A DNA stretch of 64,000 nt from Bacteroidales bacterium (lineage in GTDB: Bacteria; Bacteroidota; Bacteroidia; Bacteroidales; Paludibacteraceae): positions 62,001 through 126,000 of the forward strand of contig JALFYY010000010.1 in the NCBI GenBank assembly GCA_022783865.1, in the 5' to 3' direction. Each line of letters begins with the position of its first letter. Position 1 is the first letter of the stretch. The position numbers and the translations under genes were made by a program. Shown one piece after another: positions 46,183-55,008 of the stretch. The notes below the pieces were generated by a model. The model was not told the origin of the DNA, did no database searches, and was given only the letters and a program-made list of their open reading frames with translations.

Positions 46183-46237
46183 ACTGGGTGATAACTGGGT
46201 GATAACTGGGTGATTACTGGGTGATTACTTGGTGATT
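46183..46237. repeat. 5 x 11-bp tandem array (ACTGGGTGATA/T)
   Basis: Five units of ACTGGGTGATA or ACTGGGTGATT (the last has ACTTGG). Downstream is GCTTTCAAGCACTTA, also found after the matching array at 56948-57002. An earlier partial copy (GGGTGATTCATATATAATC, then GTTTTCAAGCAGTTATC) is at 46099-46138. The rest of the 618-bp gap (46011-46628) shows no gene. Confidence 0.85.
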
Positions 46238-46587
46238 CATATGCTATTGCTTTGCTTTCAAGCACTTACAACCATACCTTCCCCGAATTTGTATCTTCTT
46301 TTCAGTTTAATCTGATGCTGTGTATTATCAGCAAGTCCGCATCTTACACCCTGATAATGCCCGATGATGGTGCGATTAACGGCAAGAAATCAGCCAAGAA
46401 CCGTCCTTTAAGTACTTTGTAACTTTCTAATGGATGCATCATGTACCCGATTGATGGAACCTGCCTTACATGATACAAAAAAATATTTTCAGCATAATAT
46501 GCTGTTATATAACTATTTATATGCTATCTGCTGACAAAAACTGAAATTTTTATAGTATTATGTATTGCATAGTTCTATAATTATTCG

Positions 46588-46595
46588 TACCTTTG
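46588..46595 (+). promoter_or_regulatory. Promoter -7 box (TACCTTTG) of the PadR operon
   Basis: TACCTTTG, 33 bp before the PadR start. Confidence 0.7.
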
Positions 46596-46628
46596 CAGCC
46601 GTAAACAAAAAAACAATCATTTCTGACT

Positions 46629-46955
46629 ATGATCGACAATATCAAATCGCAGATGCGCAAAGGGATCTTGGAGTATTGTATCCTGCAGATTATCAATCAG
46701 CAGGAGGCGTATGCTACCGAGATTTTGGAATGTCTCAAGGCTGCCGACCTCATAGTTGTCGAAGGTACGCTCTATCCTTTGCTTACACGCCTCAAGAATG
46801 CCGGTTATCTCGTATATCGCTGGCAGGAAAGCACGCAGGGTCCTCCACGGAAGTATTTCTGTATTACTGACTCGGGTAGAGCTTTGCTCCGGGACCTTGA
46901 AAACGAATGGAACGCCATTAGTAACTCGATTGATACAATCGCCAAAAAACAATAA
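46629..46955 (+). CDS. PadR-family transcriptional regulator
   Basis: A 108-residue winged-helix protein. SQMRKGILEYCILQIINQQ opens it and VVEGTLYPLLTRLKNAGYL is the recognition region with the family's TLYPLL. It probably represses its own operon, which contains the two PspC-domain proteins downstream (5-bp gap). Confidence 0.92.
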   Translation: MIDNIKSQMRKGILEYCILQIINQQEAYATEILECLKAADLIVVEGTLYPLLTRLKNAGYLVYRWQESTQGPPRKYFCITDSGRALLRDLENEWNAISNSIDTIAKKQ

Positions 46956-46960
46956 ACATT

Positions 46961-47143
46961 ATGAAACGACTCACCAAATCCAACGACAAAATGCTGGCTG
47001 GCGTTTGCGCCGGCATTGCCGAATATCTTGACATCGATCCCACATTGGTACGTATTATCTACGTGCTCCTTGGCTTCCCAGGACACGGCATTCTGATTTA
47101 CATTATCCTCTGTCTCATTATGCCCAGTGCCGACACTTATTAA
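46961..47143 (+). CDS. Small PspC-domain membrane protein
   Basis: A 60-residue protein made of one PspC domain: RLTKSNDKMLAGVCAGIAEYLDIDPTLVRIIYVLL, then a TM helix ending in IILCLIMP. PspC domains sense or respond to envelope stress. Between PadR and the larger PspC protein. Confidence 0.9.
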   Translation: MKRLTKSNDKMLAGVCAGIAEYLDIDPTLVRIIYVLLGFPGHGILIYIILCLIMPSADTY

Positions 47144-47179
47144 TTTGCATTATTGATAATCATATAAATCCCTGTACTT

Positions 47180-48805
47180 ATGAAACCGACAATCGATATC
47201 AACCTCAATGGTATGGTCTATCACATCGACGATGATGCCTATCAGCTCCTGCACGACTATCTTCATAAAGTCGAACAGCATCTCGGCAACTCCGAAGATA
47301 CCAAAGATATCATGTTCGATATCGAAGCGCGTATTGCCGAACTCTTCTCCGATATGCAGCTTCATCAACATACACAGGTGGTAAACCTCAGTATGGTGCA
47401 AAGCGTACTCTCGCAATTGGGTACGCCTGAATCTTATTGTGACGAAGATGAGGCCGGCAATAATCCCACACCGCCTTCGCAATCCAAAGTCAAGAAGCGT
47501 TTCTATCGTGATCCCGACAATCAGTTGCTCGGTGGCGTATGCTCGGGTATAGCTGCCTATCTCGGTTGGGATGCCTTCTGGATTCGTATCTTGGTGCTTG
47601 TCCTTACCTGTTTCTACGGCATCACTATTCCTATATATCTTGTAGTGTGGATGATTGCTCCGGTTGCCACTACAGCTGCACAGCGTCTCGAAATGGAAGG
47701 CGAAATAGCCTCTGTGGAGAATATTAAAAAGAAGATAGAAGAAACCAAGTCCATGCCTCAGGTTAGCAGCGCTTCATCTACCTTTCGCACGGTACTTGGT
47801 TTCCTCTTCCGCCTCACGCTCGGACTATTCCTTCTCTGTGTCCTGCTCCCTGTCTTGGCTGTTCTCATTGCTGTGCTTGTTTCTTTCTTTGGAGTGGGAA
47901 TAGGGTTCTTGGCAGCTATGCCGTTCTTTGGTGATTTCCACATCTTCGATGTCAACGGCTGGTGGATGGCACTCTATATTATCAATGTGCTCTTTCTTGT
48001 AGTTATCCCCGTCTATGTATTGATTTGTTGGTTGGTCAAGTCGCGGAAAAAACAACGGCTCACGGCACGGTTCTGGTGGATTAGTGGTGTGCTGTGGTTG
48101 CTTTGCGTGACGGGAGTTACTGTTATGTCTGTCCGTTTTCTGCACAAAACCGATATCTCCGAATGGAATATCTTCCATAATAACTTTGCTTCTTCCGAAC
48201 AGGTCACTGAGGTGCGTGAAGTGCCTTCCTTTGATGTAGTTAACATCTCCGGTGCTGTCGAAATCAAGGTGCGGCAGGATGCCAATCAACTCCTCTCTGT
48301 ATCTTCTCGCAGTCTCGGACAAGTCTCTACTACAGTTTCCAACGATACGCTGTATATTCAAGCCGTAGGCCCCAAAGATACCGAAATCGACCTTTCTGTT
48401 CCTCGGTTGCGTGGACTTCTTCTCCGTGGTGCTGCCAATATCGAAACCGAAAGCACGCTCCAAACCGAAGTGTTCTCTCTCGAACTGGCAGGTGCGTCCG
48501 AAGCAAACCTTTCGCTTGATGTCGATACCCTTTATGTCAGGCTCGACGGGGCTTCCGACTTGCAGATGCAGGGCACTGCCGCATGGGCGAATTTGCGTGT
48601 CCAAGGAGGTAGCGATATTTCGGCATACGGTTTGGTAACCCAAACCATGGATATCCATTGCAAAGGGGCGTGCCAAGCCGAAGTCAATTGCACGGAAAAC
48701 CTCTATGCACATGCTTATGGTGCAAGCAAAATACGCTACAAGGGCAAACCGGTCATTCAAGAGCAGGTTACTGCCGGAGCAAGCACCATAAAGGCGAAAT
48801 TCTGA
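47180..48805 (+). CDS. PspC-domain and DUF2807 (GIN) membrane protein
   Basis: A 541-residue protein. Residues 1-105 form a cytoplasmic part (KPTIDINLNGMVYHIDDDAY); 110-170 are a PspC domain (FYRDPDNQLLGGVCSGIAAYLGW); TM segments follow at about 205-235, 240-275 and 290-325. Residues 350-541 are a beta-helical DUF2807 head domain (LRGLLLRGAANIE, LELAGASEANLS, VRLDGASDLQMQG). It probably signals or buffers envelope stress under PadR control. Confidence 0.9.
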   Translation: MKPTIDINLNGMVYHIDDDAYQLLHDYLHKVEQHLGNSEDTKDIMFDIEARIAELFSDMQLHQHTQVVNLSMVQSVLSQLGTPESYCDEDEAGNNPTPPSQSKVKKRFYRDPDNQLLGGVCSGIAAYLGWDAFWIRILVLVLTCFYGITIPIYLVVWMIAPVATTAAQRLEMEGEIASVENIKKKIEETKSMPQVSSASSTFRTVLGFLFRLTLGLFLLCVLLPVLAVLIAVLVSFFGVGIGFLAAMPFFGDFHIFDVNGWWMALYIINVLFLVVIPVYVLICWLVKSRKKQRLTARFWWISGVLWLLCVTGVTVMSVRFLHKTDISEWNIFHNNFASSEQVTEVREVPSFDVVNISGAVEIKVRQDANQLLSVSSRSLGQVSTTVSNDTLYIQAVGPKDTEIDLSVPRLRGLLLRGAANIETESTLQTEVFSLELAGASEANLSLDVDTLYVRLDGASDLQMQGTAAWANLRVQGGSDISAYGLVTQTMDIHCKGACQAEVNCTENLYAHAYGASKIRYKGKPVIQEQVTAGASTIKAKF

Positions 48806-48920
48806 TTGTTAATAACTTTTTTTAACGGTGCTAACTTGTTGGCTGGTAATGATATAAATGGCGAATGAGCGACCTCCTCTGGGGGGGGTAGAAAGCATTG
48901 TATATGTCAAATAAACACCG

Positions 48921-48928
48921 TACCTTTG
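48921..48928 (+). promoter_or_regulatory. Promoter -7 box (TACCTTTG) of the export operon
   Basis: TACCTTTG, 103 bp before the ABC ATPase. A G8 homopolymer at 48881-48888 lies about 32 bp upstream. Confidence 0.6.
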
Positions 48929-49031
48929 TGGCATATTTTCTGACCTGACGTACTATTTTGTGTACAGAAAGAGACTATAGTAAAAAATAAACACCAACAC
49001 ATCTTCTCATCTCCTCAACTCCACAACTACT

Positions 49032-49721
49032 ATGATACATTTAGAGAACATACATAAGACATACAACCCGGGTACTGCTAATGCCCTTCATGTTTTGCAG
49101 GGAGTCAATCTTGATGTTGCCGATGGGGAGTTTGTGTCTATCATGGGGGCTTCCGGTTCGGGCAAATCCACTTTGCTGAACATATTGGGTATTCTTGATA
49201 ATTACGACGAAGGCAACTACTTTCTTGCCGGTCGTCTTATAAAGAACCTTACCGAGACGCAGGCTGCCCGTTTGCGTAACGAACTGATAGGTTTTGTCTT
49301 TCAGAGCTTCAACTTGCTCAACTTCAAGACGGCTCTCGAGAATGTGGCTCTTCCGCTTTATTATAAGGGTATTTCACGCAAGAAACGCAATCTCCTTGCC
49401 ATGGAGCAACTCGACCGGATGGGGTTGCGCGATTGGGCAACGCATTTGCCTAACGAGATGTCGGGCGGACAAAAACAGCGTGTTGCCATTGCTCGGGCTA
49501 TTGTGGCGCAGCCCAAACTTCTTCTTGCCGATGAGCCTACCGGTGCGTTGGATAGCAAAACCACGGTCGAAGTGATGGATGTCTTCCGTCAACTCAATGC
49601 CGAAGGTATCACTACCGTCATCGTAACCCACGAACAATCCGTTGCCGATGCCACCAATCGGATTATTCGTATCAAAGATGGCAATATATTGGATAATGCA
49701 ATATTGGATATTAAATATTAA
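49032..49721 (+). CDS. ABC transporter ATP-binding protein (MacB/LolD type)
   Basis: A 229-residue ATPase. GASGSGKSTLLNILG is Walker A, MSGGQKQRVAIARAI the signature, LLLADEPTGALD Walker B. It should power the two permeases that follow. Its last eight codons (NAILDIKY) lie inside a copy of the AT-rich dispersed repeat, so the tail appears repeat-derived. Confidence 0.95.
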   Translation: MIHLENIHKTYNPGTANALHVLQGVNLDVADGEFVSIMGASGSGKSTLLNILGILDNYDEGNYFLAGRLIKNLTETQAARLRNELIGFVFQSFNLLNFKTALENVALPLYYKGISRKKRNLLAMEQLDRMGLRDWATHLPNEMSGGQKQRVAIARAIVAQPKLLLADEPTGALDSKTTVEVMDVFRQLNAEGITTVIVTHEQSVADATNRIIRIKDGNILDNAILDIKY

Positions 49722-49730
49722 CTGTTAAAT
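49697..49730. repeat. AT-rich repeat overlapping the ATPase 3' end
   Basis: GATAATGCAATATTGGATAT followed by TAAATATTAACTGTTAAAT. It supplies the C-terminal codons and stop of the ABC ATPase. Confidence 0.55.
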
Positions 49731-49735
49731 ATAAG

Positions 49736-50959
49736 ATGCTTGATCTTCTCCACGAAATATTTTCCTCTCTCAGCCGCAATAAGTTCCGTACGGCGATGAC
49801 GGGTTTTGCTGTTGTTTGGGGTATCTTCATCTTGGTGGTTCTCCTTGGGGTGAGCAACGGACTGGAAAACGGTATGCAAGCCAACTTTGGCAGCCGCCTT
49901 ACCAACTCCGTGGATATATGGACAAGCTGGACATCCATGCCTTATAAAGGCATGCCCCGTTGGCGTCCTATGCACTTCACCGATCGTGAGGCGGCTATAG
50001 TTCGCAACTTGCCTGAAGTGGAGCTTTTTTCACGCGCAGTGAGCAAATATATGGACGTATCCTACCGCACCGAGTCTGCCAATATCGAGGTAAAGGGCGT
50101 TGAGAAAGACTATCAGACTATTTTTAAGAAAGATATATTGGCTGGACGTTTTCTCAATCCGCACGACGATTCCGACCGTTCCAAAGTGGCTGTCATAGAC
50201 ACACGTACCGTCGAGATTCTTGCTGTTTCACCCCAAGAGATAGTCGGGCAGTATATTCAGATAGGCGGTATTCTCTTTCGTGTGATTGGTGTGTGCGGGA
50301 AAGGCGAACGGTGGGATGGGGCCGCCGTGCATATCCCGTTCGCTACCCATCAGATGCTCTATAGCACAGATCAGAAGTTCGATAAGATGTGTGTTACCAT
50401 GACTGCCGGTACACGGGGCTCGGTTAATAAGATACGTTCCTTGCTCTGTGGTCCTATGCAGTTCGACCCGTCCGACAAACAAGCCGTAGGTGTATGGAGT
50501 CAGGAAGAGAGTATGGAGCAGCAGTCAAAGGTGATGTTTGCTATCCGTATCTTCATCATTGTTCTCGGTCTTTGTACTCTGATTTCCGGTGCGGTAGGTG
50601 TTAGCAATATCATGTTGGTATCGGTACGTGAGCGAACCAAAGAACTGGGTATTCGCAAAGCCCTGGGTGCCCCGCCGGCTACCATACTGCAAAGCGTTGT
50701 AGGCGAAGCGCTGATGATTACCACTATATTTGGTGTCATTGGGGTTCTCTTGGGTATGGGTGTTGTTTCCTTGGTCGGTATGATGGCGCAAGGTGCCTCT
50801 CAAGGTGGAGGACAGGCAATCTTGGTCAACCCTTCGGTCAACTTGCCCGTCGTCCTCATTGCAACAGCGATATTCATTGTTATAGGTGTCATTGCCGGTG
50901 CCATTCCTGCCGTCCGTGCCATGCGTATCAAACCCATCGAGGCCATGAGGGATAAATAA
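49736..50959 (+). CDS. MacB-like ABC permease 1
   Basis: A 407-residue permease. An N-terminal TM helix (MTGFAVVWGIFILVVLLGVSN), a large periplasmic MacB core (residues ~45-280), and three C-terminal helices with the FtsX pattern (GVSNIMLVSVRERTKELGIRKALGAPPATIL). It works with the ATPase and adaptor to move substrates to TolC. Confidence 0.94.
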   Translation: MLDLLHEIFSSLSRNKFRTAMTGFAVVWGIFILVVLLGVSNGLENGMQANFGSRLTNSVDIWTSWTSMPYKGMPRWRPMHFTDREAAIVRNLPEVELFSRAVSKYMDVSYRTESANIEVKGVEKDYQTIFKKDILAGRFLNPHDDSDRSKVAVIDTRTVEILAVSPQEIVGQYIQIGGILFRVIGVCGKGERWDGAAVHIPFATHQMLYSTDQKFDKMCVTMTAGTRGSVNKIRSLLCGPMQFDPSDKQAVGVWSQEESMEQQSKVMFAIRIFIIVLGLCTLISGAVGVSNIMLVSVRERTKELGIRKALGAPPATILQSVVGEALMITTIFGVIGVLLGMGVVSLVGMMAQGASQGGGQAILVNPSVNLPVVLIATAIFIVIGVIAGAIPAVRAMRIKPIEAMRDK

Positions 50960-50988
50960 GAATGAACCTAATACTAATGCAACTGAGC

Positions 50989-51014
50989 AATATTAACTAT
51001 TAATTATTAACTAT
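50989..51014. repeat. AT-rich dispersed repeat before permease 2
   Basis: AATATTAACTATTAATTATT followed by AACTAT; same as the 5549 and 31193 copies. It sits directly before the GTG start of the second permease. Confidence 0.7.
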
Positions 51015-51018
51015 ACTC

Positions 51019-52266
51019 GTGGATTTCTTCAACGAAATATGGCAAACCATCACGCGCAACCGTTCGCGTAGTATCCTCACGGGATTTGGTGTCTTTTGGG
51101 GTATGATGATGCTCATGGTCCTTGTGTGGATAGGGCAGGCAATGGTACGTTTCTCTCAGAACCAGATAGCGGGTTTTGCTACCAACTCTTGTTTCGTGGG
51201 TGCCGATGTTACCAGCAAACCTTATAAAGGGCTTCGCAAAGGACGTGAATGGCAGATGCGCAACAGCGACATTCCTTATTTGGAGAAAGAAGTCACAGGT
51301 GCTTCATCCCTCACTTATATCCGTTTCATTGGATCGTGGGAGAAGAATACGCACCGCCGTGAATATGTGGGTACTTACAATCTGATTGGTGTGACGCCCA
51401 CTTTCCAGGATGCTGGTTATACACCGCTTCTATATGGTCGTTTCATCAATGAGATAGATATAGCTCAGCAGCGTAAAGTTTGTGTTATCGGCAAACAGGT
51501 GTACGATGAGATGTTCCCCGAAGGAGGTGATGTTACTGGACAATTGCTTACCGTCGGTGGTATCCAATACCGTGTGGTAGGTGTGCATAAATCAGGTAAT
51601 AGCAACATCAGATTGGGAGGCCCTGTTGATGAACAGATCAAGTTGCCGCTTTCTGTGGCGCAACAGACCTATGCTTGGAATGGAAGCGACATCATCCATA
51701 TGACCATGGCAGTTGCCAAACCGGGTATTGCTGCCGCTGCCGTGCAGAAGCAGATCAAAGATGTGTTCCGTGCGCGTCACACCATTGCGCCTGACGATGA
51801 GCGTGCTTTCTGGGGACAGGATATGGAAGATGAGTTCAAGTCATTCTCCTTGCTCGAAGTGGGTTTGATGGTTCTTGTGTGGTTCATTGGTATCGGTACG
51901 CTCATTTCGGGGGCTGTAGGGGTGAGCAATATCATGCTCGTTACCGTGCGTGAGCGCACCAAAGAGATAGGTATTCGTCGGGCATTGGGTGCTTCGCCGG
52001 AAACTATTGTTCGGCAGATACTCACCGAGAGCATATGTCTCACTGCCTTGTCCGGCATATTGGGTATTATCTTGGGAGTGGGGCTTCTTCAGGCTGTCTC
52101 GCCTCTCCTTGCCAATATTGAAGTGATTGATGCTGCTACGCCTGTTTCTTTCTCGGTAGCGCTTGGAGGATTGATAATCTTGGTAGTCATAGGCTTGTTC
52201 TCTGGCTTGCTCCCTGCCAAACGTGCTCTCGCTATCAAACCTATCGAAGCACTGAACGAAGAATAA
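51019..52266 (+). CDS. MacB-like ABC permease 2
   Basis: A 415-residue permease with the same plan: TM1 SILTGFGVFWGMMMLMVLVWIG, periplasmic core, and FtsX helices with GVSNIMLVTVRERTKEIGIRRALGASPETIV. GTG start at 51019. It probably forms a heterodimer with permease 1. Confidence 0.93.
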   Translation: MDFFNEIWQTITRNRSRSILTGFGVFWGMMMLMVLVWIGQAMVRFSQNQIAGFATNSCFVGADVTSKPYKGLRKGREWQMRNSDIPYLEKEVTGASSLTYIRFIGSWEKNTHRREYVGTYNLIGVTPTFQDAGYTPLLYGRFINEIDIAQQRKVCVIGKQVYDEMFPEGGDVTGQLLTVGGIQYRVVGVHKSGNSNIRLGGPVDEQIKLPLSVAQQTYAWNGSDIIHMTMAVAKPGIAAAAVQKQIKDVFRARHTIAPDDERAFWGQDMEDEFKSFSLLEVGLMVLVWFIGIGTLISGAVGVSNIMLVTVRERTKEIGIRRALGASPETIVRQILTESICLTALSGILGIILGVGLLQAVSPLLANIEVIDAATPVSFSVALGGLIILVVIGLFSGLLPAKRALAIKPIEALNEE

Positions 52267-52344
52267 ACGAATAAAGAATAAATGAATGACAAATAAAGAA
52301 TAAACGAAAAAATGAATAACGAAAACAAATATAAAACCCCACCA

Positions 52345-52411
52345 GTAGAGACGGGGCGTGCCCCGTCTAATGAACCGTTAATGCACTGTAGAGACGCGAT
52401 TCATCGCATCT
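52345..52411. repeat. Pair of 24-nt palindromic repeats inside the export operon
   Basis: GC-stem type at 52345-52368 and AT-stem type at 52388-52411 (one arm mismatch). A GCGGG/CCCGC hairpin follows at 52434-52452, then three 8-bp TTGTCAAA-type units (52468-52493). They lie between permease 2 and the adaptor gene. Confidence 0.8.
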
Positions 52412-52499
52412 AAGCCCGATAATATTGTCGGAGCGCGGGTGTCTTCGCCCGCATAATCAATCGAGTAATTGTCAAATTGTCAAATCGTCAAATAAAACT

Positions 52500-53597
52500 A
52501 TGAAAACTTGGAAAAAGTGGACCTTCCTGTCCGTTATCATTGTCGCCCTTGTGGCAGTATTCGTATCGTTGTGGATGCGTTCGCGCCCTGTGCCGGTAGT
52601 CTATGAAAACATCGCTGTACAGCAAACCGATATCCAGCGTACCACGCTCGTCACCGGTAAGGTGGAACCGCGCGACGAAGTCGAAATCAAACCGCAAATC
52701 TCGGGTATCATTGCCGAACTCTATAAGCAGGCGGGCGACCATGTCCGTGTTGGTGATGCCATTGCCAAGATTAAGGTCATCCCCGATATGTCGCAACTTG
52801 CTGCAGCCGAATCCCGTGTGCGATTGGCTAAGTATAATATGGAGAACGCACGCAAGACTTTCGAGCGTGACTCCACACTCCTTCTACAAAAGGTCATTGC
52901 GCAAGAGGATTACGATAAATCTCGCCTCCAGTACATTGCCGACCTCGAAGAACTTCAGGCTGCCGAAGATAACCTGAGCATCACGCGCGATGGTGTTGCT
53001 GCCAAAGCATCCGAAGGATATACCAATACTATCGTGCGTGCTACGATCTCGGGTACTGTCCTTGATGTACCTGTCAAAGTGGGTAACTCTGTCATTCTTT
53101 CCAACACTTTCAACGATGGTACCACCATTGCCACCGTTGCCGATATGCAAGATCTCCTTTTCGTCGGTTCTATCGACGAAACCGAAGTAGGAAAGCTTCG
53201 TGAAGGAATGCAGATGGATCTCATTATCGGTGCCCTCAACGACCAACGGTTTTCTGCCAAACTCGAATATATTGCGCCCAAAGGAACGGAAAACAATGGT
53301 GCCATGATGTTCGAAATCAAAGGTGCCGCAGTTATTCCCGATAGTGTAACTATCCGTGCCGGCTACTCTGCCAATGCGGAAATCGTTTTGGAACGTCGTG
53401 CTGCCGTACTTTCCGTTCCCGAATACGCTGTTTCCTTCGAAGGTGATAGTTCCTTCGTCCAACTCCTCACTGACACGGTGGAAAACACCTACACCCGTCA
53501 ACCTGTTATCACCGGACTCTCCGATGGTATCAATATCGAAGTCAAATCCGGACTCAATCAAGGCGACCTCGTTCGTGGTAATGCACAACCCAATTAA
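52500..53597 (+). CDS. Periplasmic adaptor (HlyD/MacA-type) subunit
   Basis: A 365-residue membrane-fusion protein. The N-terminal anchor WTFLSVIIVALVAVFVSLW precedes VTGKVEPRDEVEIKPQISGII (lipoyl half), a coiled coil (about 100-165) and the return lipoyl strand TISGTVLDVPVKVGNSV. It bridges the permeases and TolC. I start at MKTWKKW (52500). Confidence 0.93.
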   Translation: MKTWKKWTFLSVIIVALVAVFVSLWMRSRPVPVVYENIAVQQTDIQRTTLVTGKVEPRDEVEIKPQISGIIAELYKQAGDHVRVGDAIAKIKVIPDMSQLAAAESRVRLAKYNMENARKTFERDSTLLLQKVIAQEDYDKSRLQYIADLEELQAAEDNLSITRDGVAAKASEGYTNTIVRATISGTVLDVPVKVGNSVILSNTFNDGTTIATVADMQDLLFVGSIDETEVGKLREGMQMDLIIGALNDQRFSAKLEYIAPKGTENNGAMMFEIKGAAVIPDSVTIRAGYSANAEIVLERRAAVLSVPEYAVSFEGDSSFVQLLTDTVENTYTRQPVITGLSDGINIEVKSGLNQGDLVRGNAQPN

Positions 53598-53608
53598 ATC
53601 CTGTAACT

Positions 53609-54916
53609 ATGAAACGTTTTTTCTGTATTCTCCTCGTTGCCGGCTGCCTTTCGTCGTTCACAAAGGCGGAAACCTATACTTTGCAACAATGTATTGCCAC
53701 CGCTGTGCAGAATAATAACGAACTCCGCCGACAAGACAATCGCCGAGAGGCGCAGCAACTTGCCTACAATCAGGCGCGCCAGAATCTCCTGCCTTATCTC
53801 AATGGATCGGTAGGGCAGAGTTGGGTCTTTGGCAGAAGTATCGGGGCCGATAATGTCTATCACTCCCAAAACTCCTCACAGACTTCTTTCAATCTCTCGG
53901 CAGGACTCATGCTCTTCGACGGATTGCAGATGAAGTTCCAAATCGACCAAACCCGTGCTTCCCTGCTTTCCTCCGAACAGGATGTCAAAGCCCTTGAGGC
54001 GGATATCACCATGAATATCTCTGCTATGTACCTTCAAGTGCTCCTCTGCAAAGAACTGCTCGCTGTAGCGCAAAACCGCCTCGAAGATACTACCCTCAAA
54101 CTTGAGAAAACCGAAGCCCTTGTCTCTACCGGACGGATGGCGCAGGGCGAAATCTATGCTATCCGTGCCCAACAGAGCAAAGAACAACTCTCATGCACAC
54201 AGGCGGAAAACGACCTCCGTTTGGCGCTTCTCGACCTCGCGCAGGCAATGGAATTGGACGATTTCTTGTCCTTCGATATCGCCCTTCCGTCTGATGATGA
54301 ATTGGGGGAACGGCTTCTTCCTTCCAACGACGAAGTCTTTGCCGTTGCCCTGCAGAACCGTCCTGAAATCAAGGCGGCGGAATATTCCTTGCAGGCTTCC
54401 GAGAGTGCCGTCAAGGCTGCCAAAGCAGCTTATTCGCCCACTCTTTCTGCTGGAGCAAATCTCGGTACGGGATATTATAATATGAACGGTGCAGAAAACG
54501 AAAAGTTCGGAAAACAGTTGGGCGACAACCTCAGTACGTCTGTCGGTCTCACACTCAATGTACCTGTCTTCACCCGTATGCAAACCACCAATGCAGTGCG
54601 GCAGGCGAAATTAGACCGTGAGAACACCCGTTTGCAGATGGAGCAGGTCAAAAAAGACCTCCGTAAGAAGATCGACCAAGCCTACTACAATGCTCTTGCA
54701 GCACAGAGTCGTCAGCATGCAGCCGGTCAAGCCGAGGAGTCGGGGGCGGAAGCTTTTCGTTATGCCGAGCAGAAATACGAGAGCGGGCGCAGTTCCGTCT
54801 ATGAGTACTATGAAGCCCGCAACACCTACACTCAGGCGCGTTCCGAACGCTTGCAAGCCAAATACGACTATCTTTTCAAACTCAAGATTCTCTACTACTA
54901 CCAAGGCTTACTATAG
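53609..54916 (+). CDS. TolC-family outer-membrane efflux protein
   Basis: A 435-residue exported protein (signal MKRFFCILLVAGCLSSFTKA). Two OEP repeats with long helices: YTLQQCIATAVQNNNELRRQ, MNISAMYLQVLLCKELLAVAQNRLED, and the second repeat EVFAVALQNRPEIKAAEYSLQASESAVKAAKAAY. It forms the outer-membrane channel of the tripartite system. Confidence 0.94.
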   Translation: MKRFFCILLVAGCLSSFTKAETYTLQQCIATAVQNNNELRRQDNRREAQQLAYNQARQNLLPYLNGSVGQSWVFGRSIGADNVYHSQNSSQTSFNLSAGLMLFDGLQMKFQIDQTRASLLSSEQDVKALEADITMNISAMYLQVLLCKELLAVAQNRLEDTTLKLEKTEALVSTGRMAQGEIYAIRAQQSKEQLSCTQAENDLRLALLDLAQAMELDDFLSFDIALPSDDELGERLLPSNDEVFAVALQNRPEIKAAEYSLQASESAVKAAKAAYSPTLSAGANLGTGYYNMNGAENEKFGKQLGDNLSTSVGLTLNVPVFTRMQTTNAVRQAKLDRENTRLQMEQVKKDLRKKIDQAYYNALAAQSRQHAAGQAEESGAEAFRYAEQKYESGRSSVYEYYEARNTYTQARSERLQAKYDYLFKLKILYYYQGLL

Positions 54917-54978
54917 GCGCATCGACTCATCAATCAATATACTAATCATTTTCTCTTGTCCATCTCGTCAAAAAACAC

Positions 54979-54986
54979 TACCTTTG
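54979..54986 (+). promoter_or_regulatory. Promoter -7 box (TACCTTTG) of murF-alr
   Basis: TACCTTTG, 23 bp before the next start. Confidence 0.7.
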
Positions 54987-55008
54987 TCATCGATTAAATG
55001 TAGTAATA

